In this document: piece by piece, positions 31,680-32,131 of the stretch
Layout: every line of letters begins with the position of its first letter
How positions within the stretch are numbered: the stretch's first letter is position 1
DNA from: Balneolaceae bacterium
GTDB lineage: Bacteria; Bacteroidota; Rhodothermia; Balneolales; Balneolaceae
Length of the DNA stretch: 32,131 nucleotides
Direction: 5' to 3'
Assembly: GCA_007134695.1 (NCBI GenBank)
Contig: SLKI01000098.1
Location: 1 to 32,131, forward strand
Notes under the pieces: generated by a model
What the model was told of the DNA's origin: nothing
Databases searched by the model: none
What the model saw: the letters and a program-made list of their open reading frames with translations, nothing else
Made by a program: the position numbers and the translations under genes

Positions 31680-31699
31680 AAAAAAAGCCCCTTTGGGGT
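31680..31699 (-). terminator. Terminator-like hairpin on the minus strand
   Basis: On the minus strand, ACCCC-AAA-GGGGC is followed by seven Ts (stem CCCC 31688-31691 with GGGG 31695-31698). It lies 66 bp upstream of the lipoprotein start on the same strand. No minus-strand gene is visible to its right, so it may be an attenuator in the lipoprotein leader. Confidence 0.45.
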
Positions 31700-31757
31700 A
31701 AAAAACAAATTCTTCTTCAACTTTTCCTTTCCCCCTTTCAGCCGTAACTTCCCCTTT

Positions 31758-31973
31758 ATGGAGAAGGAGGTGCAAAACTACAAGATCGGTAACATCAGTG
31801 TGGTGATCACGGAAACCGAAAATCCGGAAAAGCTGAAGGTGGAATGTAACGACGGCACCTATCGTTCGGAGTTCACGGTGAGCCGCTATGAATACACTTA
31901 CTACAAGCGCCATATGAATCAAAAGATCAAGAATGCGTACAAGGCGCAGTACGATGAGGGAGCTGAAAACTGA
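31758..31973 (+). CDS. Small protein of unknown function
   Basis: The 71-residue product from ATG 31758 is MEKEVQNYKIGNISVVITET, then a charged and Tyr-rich region with YEYTYYKRHMNQK. It has no signal peptide or TM segment. The frame is open 31 codons upstream, but that part is Phe and Pro-rich and looks non-coding, and GAGAAGG lies within the first codons rather than before the start. Coding character is moderate: the composition and codon use resemble genes nearby. A repeat (GAAAACTGAAAG) overlaps its stop. I do not recognise a family. Confidence 0.55.
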   Translation: MEKEVQNYKIGNISVVITETENPEKLKVECNDGTYRSEFTVSRYEYTYYKRHMNQKIKNAYKAQYDEGAEN

Positions 31974-32131
31974 AAGGGGCCGAAAACTGAAAGCGCAAGC
32001 CTTGCTTGCTATTCTAATCCCGGCCGCGTCTCCGATATTAATGGAGCCAATGACCTAATTGATAGACTGTTCCAAAAAAATTGCAACCAAAGCTAATGAA
32101 CAAACTTTCACCTTTGAGCTTTCAGCTTTCA
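31962..32131. repeat. CTGAAAG-type short repeats at the window edge
   Basis: GAAAACTGAAAG occurs at 31965-31976 and 31982-31993, and the last bases of the window read tttgagctttcagctttca, the same motif inverted. GCAAGC/GCTTGC (31995-32009) forms a small hairpin. The rest of 32010-32090 shows no gene. The element is cut by the window end. Confidence 0.5.

Overview
The window looks like a chromosomal stretch from a member of the Bacteroidota/Balneolota/Rhodothermota (FCB) group, probably a free-living, possibly salt-adapted marine bacterium. The clues are promoter-like TAnnTTTG boxes instead of clear sigma70 promoters, few Shine-Dalgarno sequences, many exported beta-barrel proteins, a short-chain-type threonine dehydrogenase next to kbl, a TPR-CHAT protein, and generally acidic proteins. 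The exact genus is inference. No rRNA, tRNA, CRISPR array, transposase or phage gene was found.

Layout. 318-941: exported beta-barrel protein with a good terminator. 1224-2960: Na+/phosphate symporter with a PhoU-like tail. 2967-3186: two copies of a hairpin-forming intergenic repeat between convergent genes. 3194-4428 (minus): two paralogous exported proteins, possibly preceded by a 35-codon small ORF. 4804-10707 (plus): a six-gene operon-like run encoding a GbsR/MarR-type regulator, a LolA-like periplasmic protein, two FtsX/LolCE-type permeases, their ATPase and an outer-membrane beta-barrel. 10825-13085 (minus): the threonine-to-glycine pathway (kbl, tdh). 13285-14527: MtfA-like zinc peptidase and a convergent DoxX protein. 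14739-19427 (plus): exported M28 peptidase with beta-propeller and FN3 domains, MscS channel, HD hydrolase. 19496-20771: divergent MarR regulator and scpA. 20896-25678 (minus): large exported TPR-CHAT protein, ftsY, pgsA. 25863-27307: Nudix hydrolase, then a small acidic protein and an excisionase-like HTH protein on the minus strand. 27668-29343: YdjM-like membrane hydrolase, a stop-interrupted small ORF, a membrane-anchored thioredoxin-like protein. 29376-31614 (minus): PhoA-type alkaline phosphatase and a lipoprotein. 31758-31973: small hypothetical protein.

How the genes work together. The clearest functional unit is the 4804-10707 run. Its parts would span the whole envelope: a cytoplasmic ATPase, two inner-membrane mechanotransmission permeases, a periplasmic lipid-binding-fold carrier and an outer-membrane barrel, all under a dedicated winged-helix regulator. 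It resembles LolCDE-LolA in logic but carries its own porin-like partner, so it is the best candidate here for a poorly described transport system. The phosphate symporter and alkaline phosphatase both suggest phosphate acquisition but lie far apart. The kbl-tdh pair is a complete two-step threonine degradation pathway. The non-coding space is rich in small repeats and palindromes, several of which look regulatory, and it holds two small ORF candidates that are easily missed.
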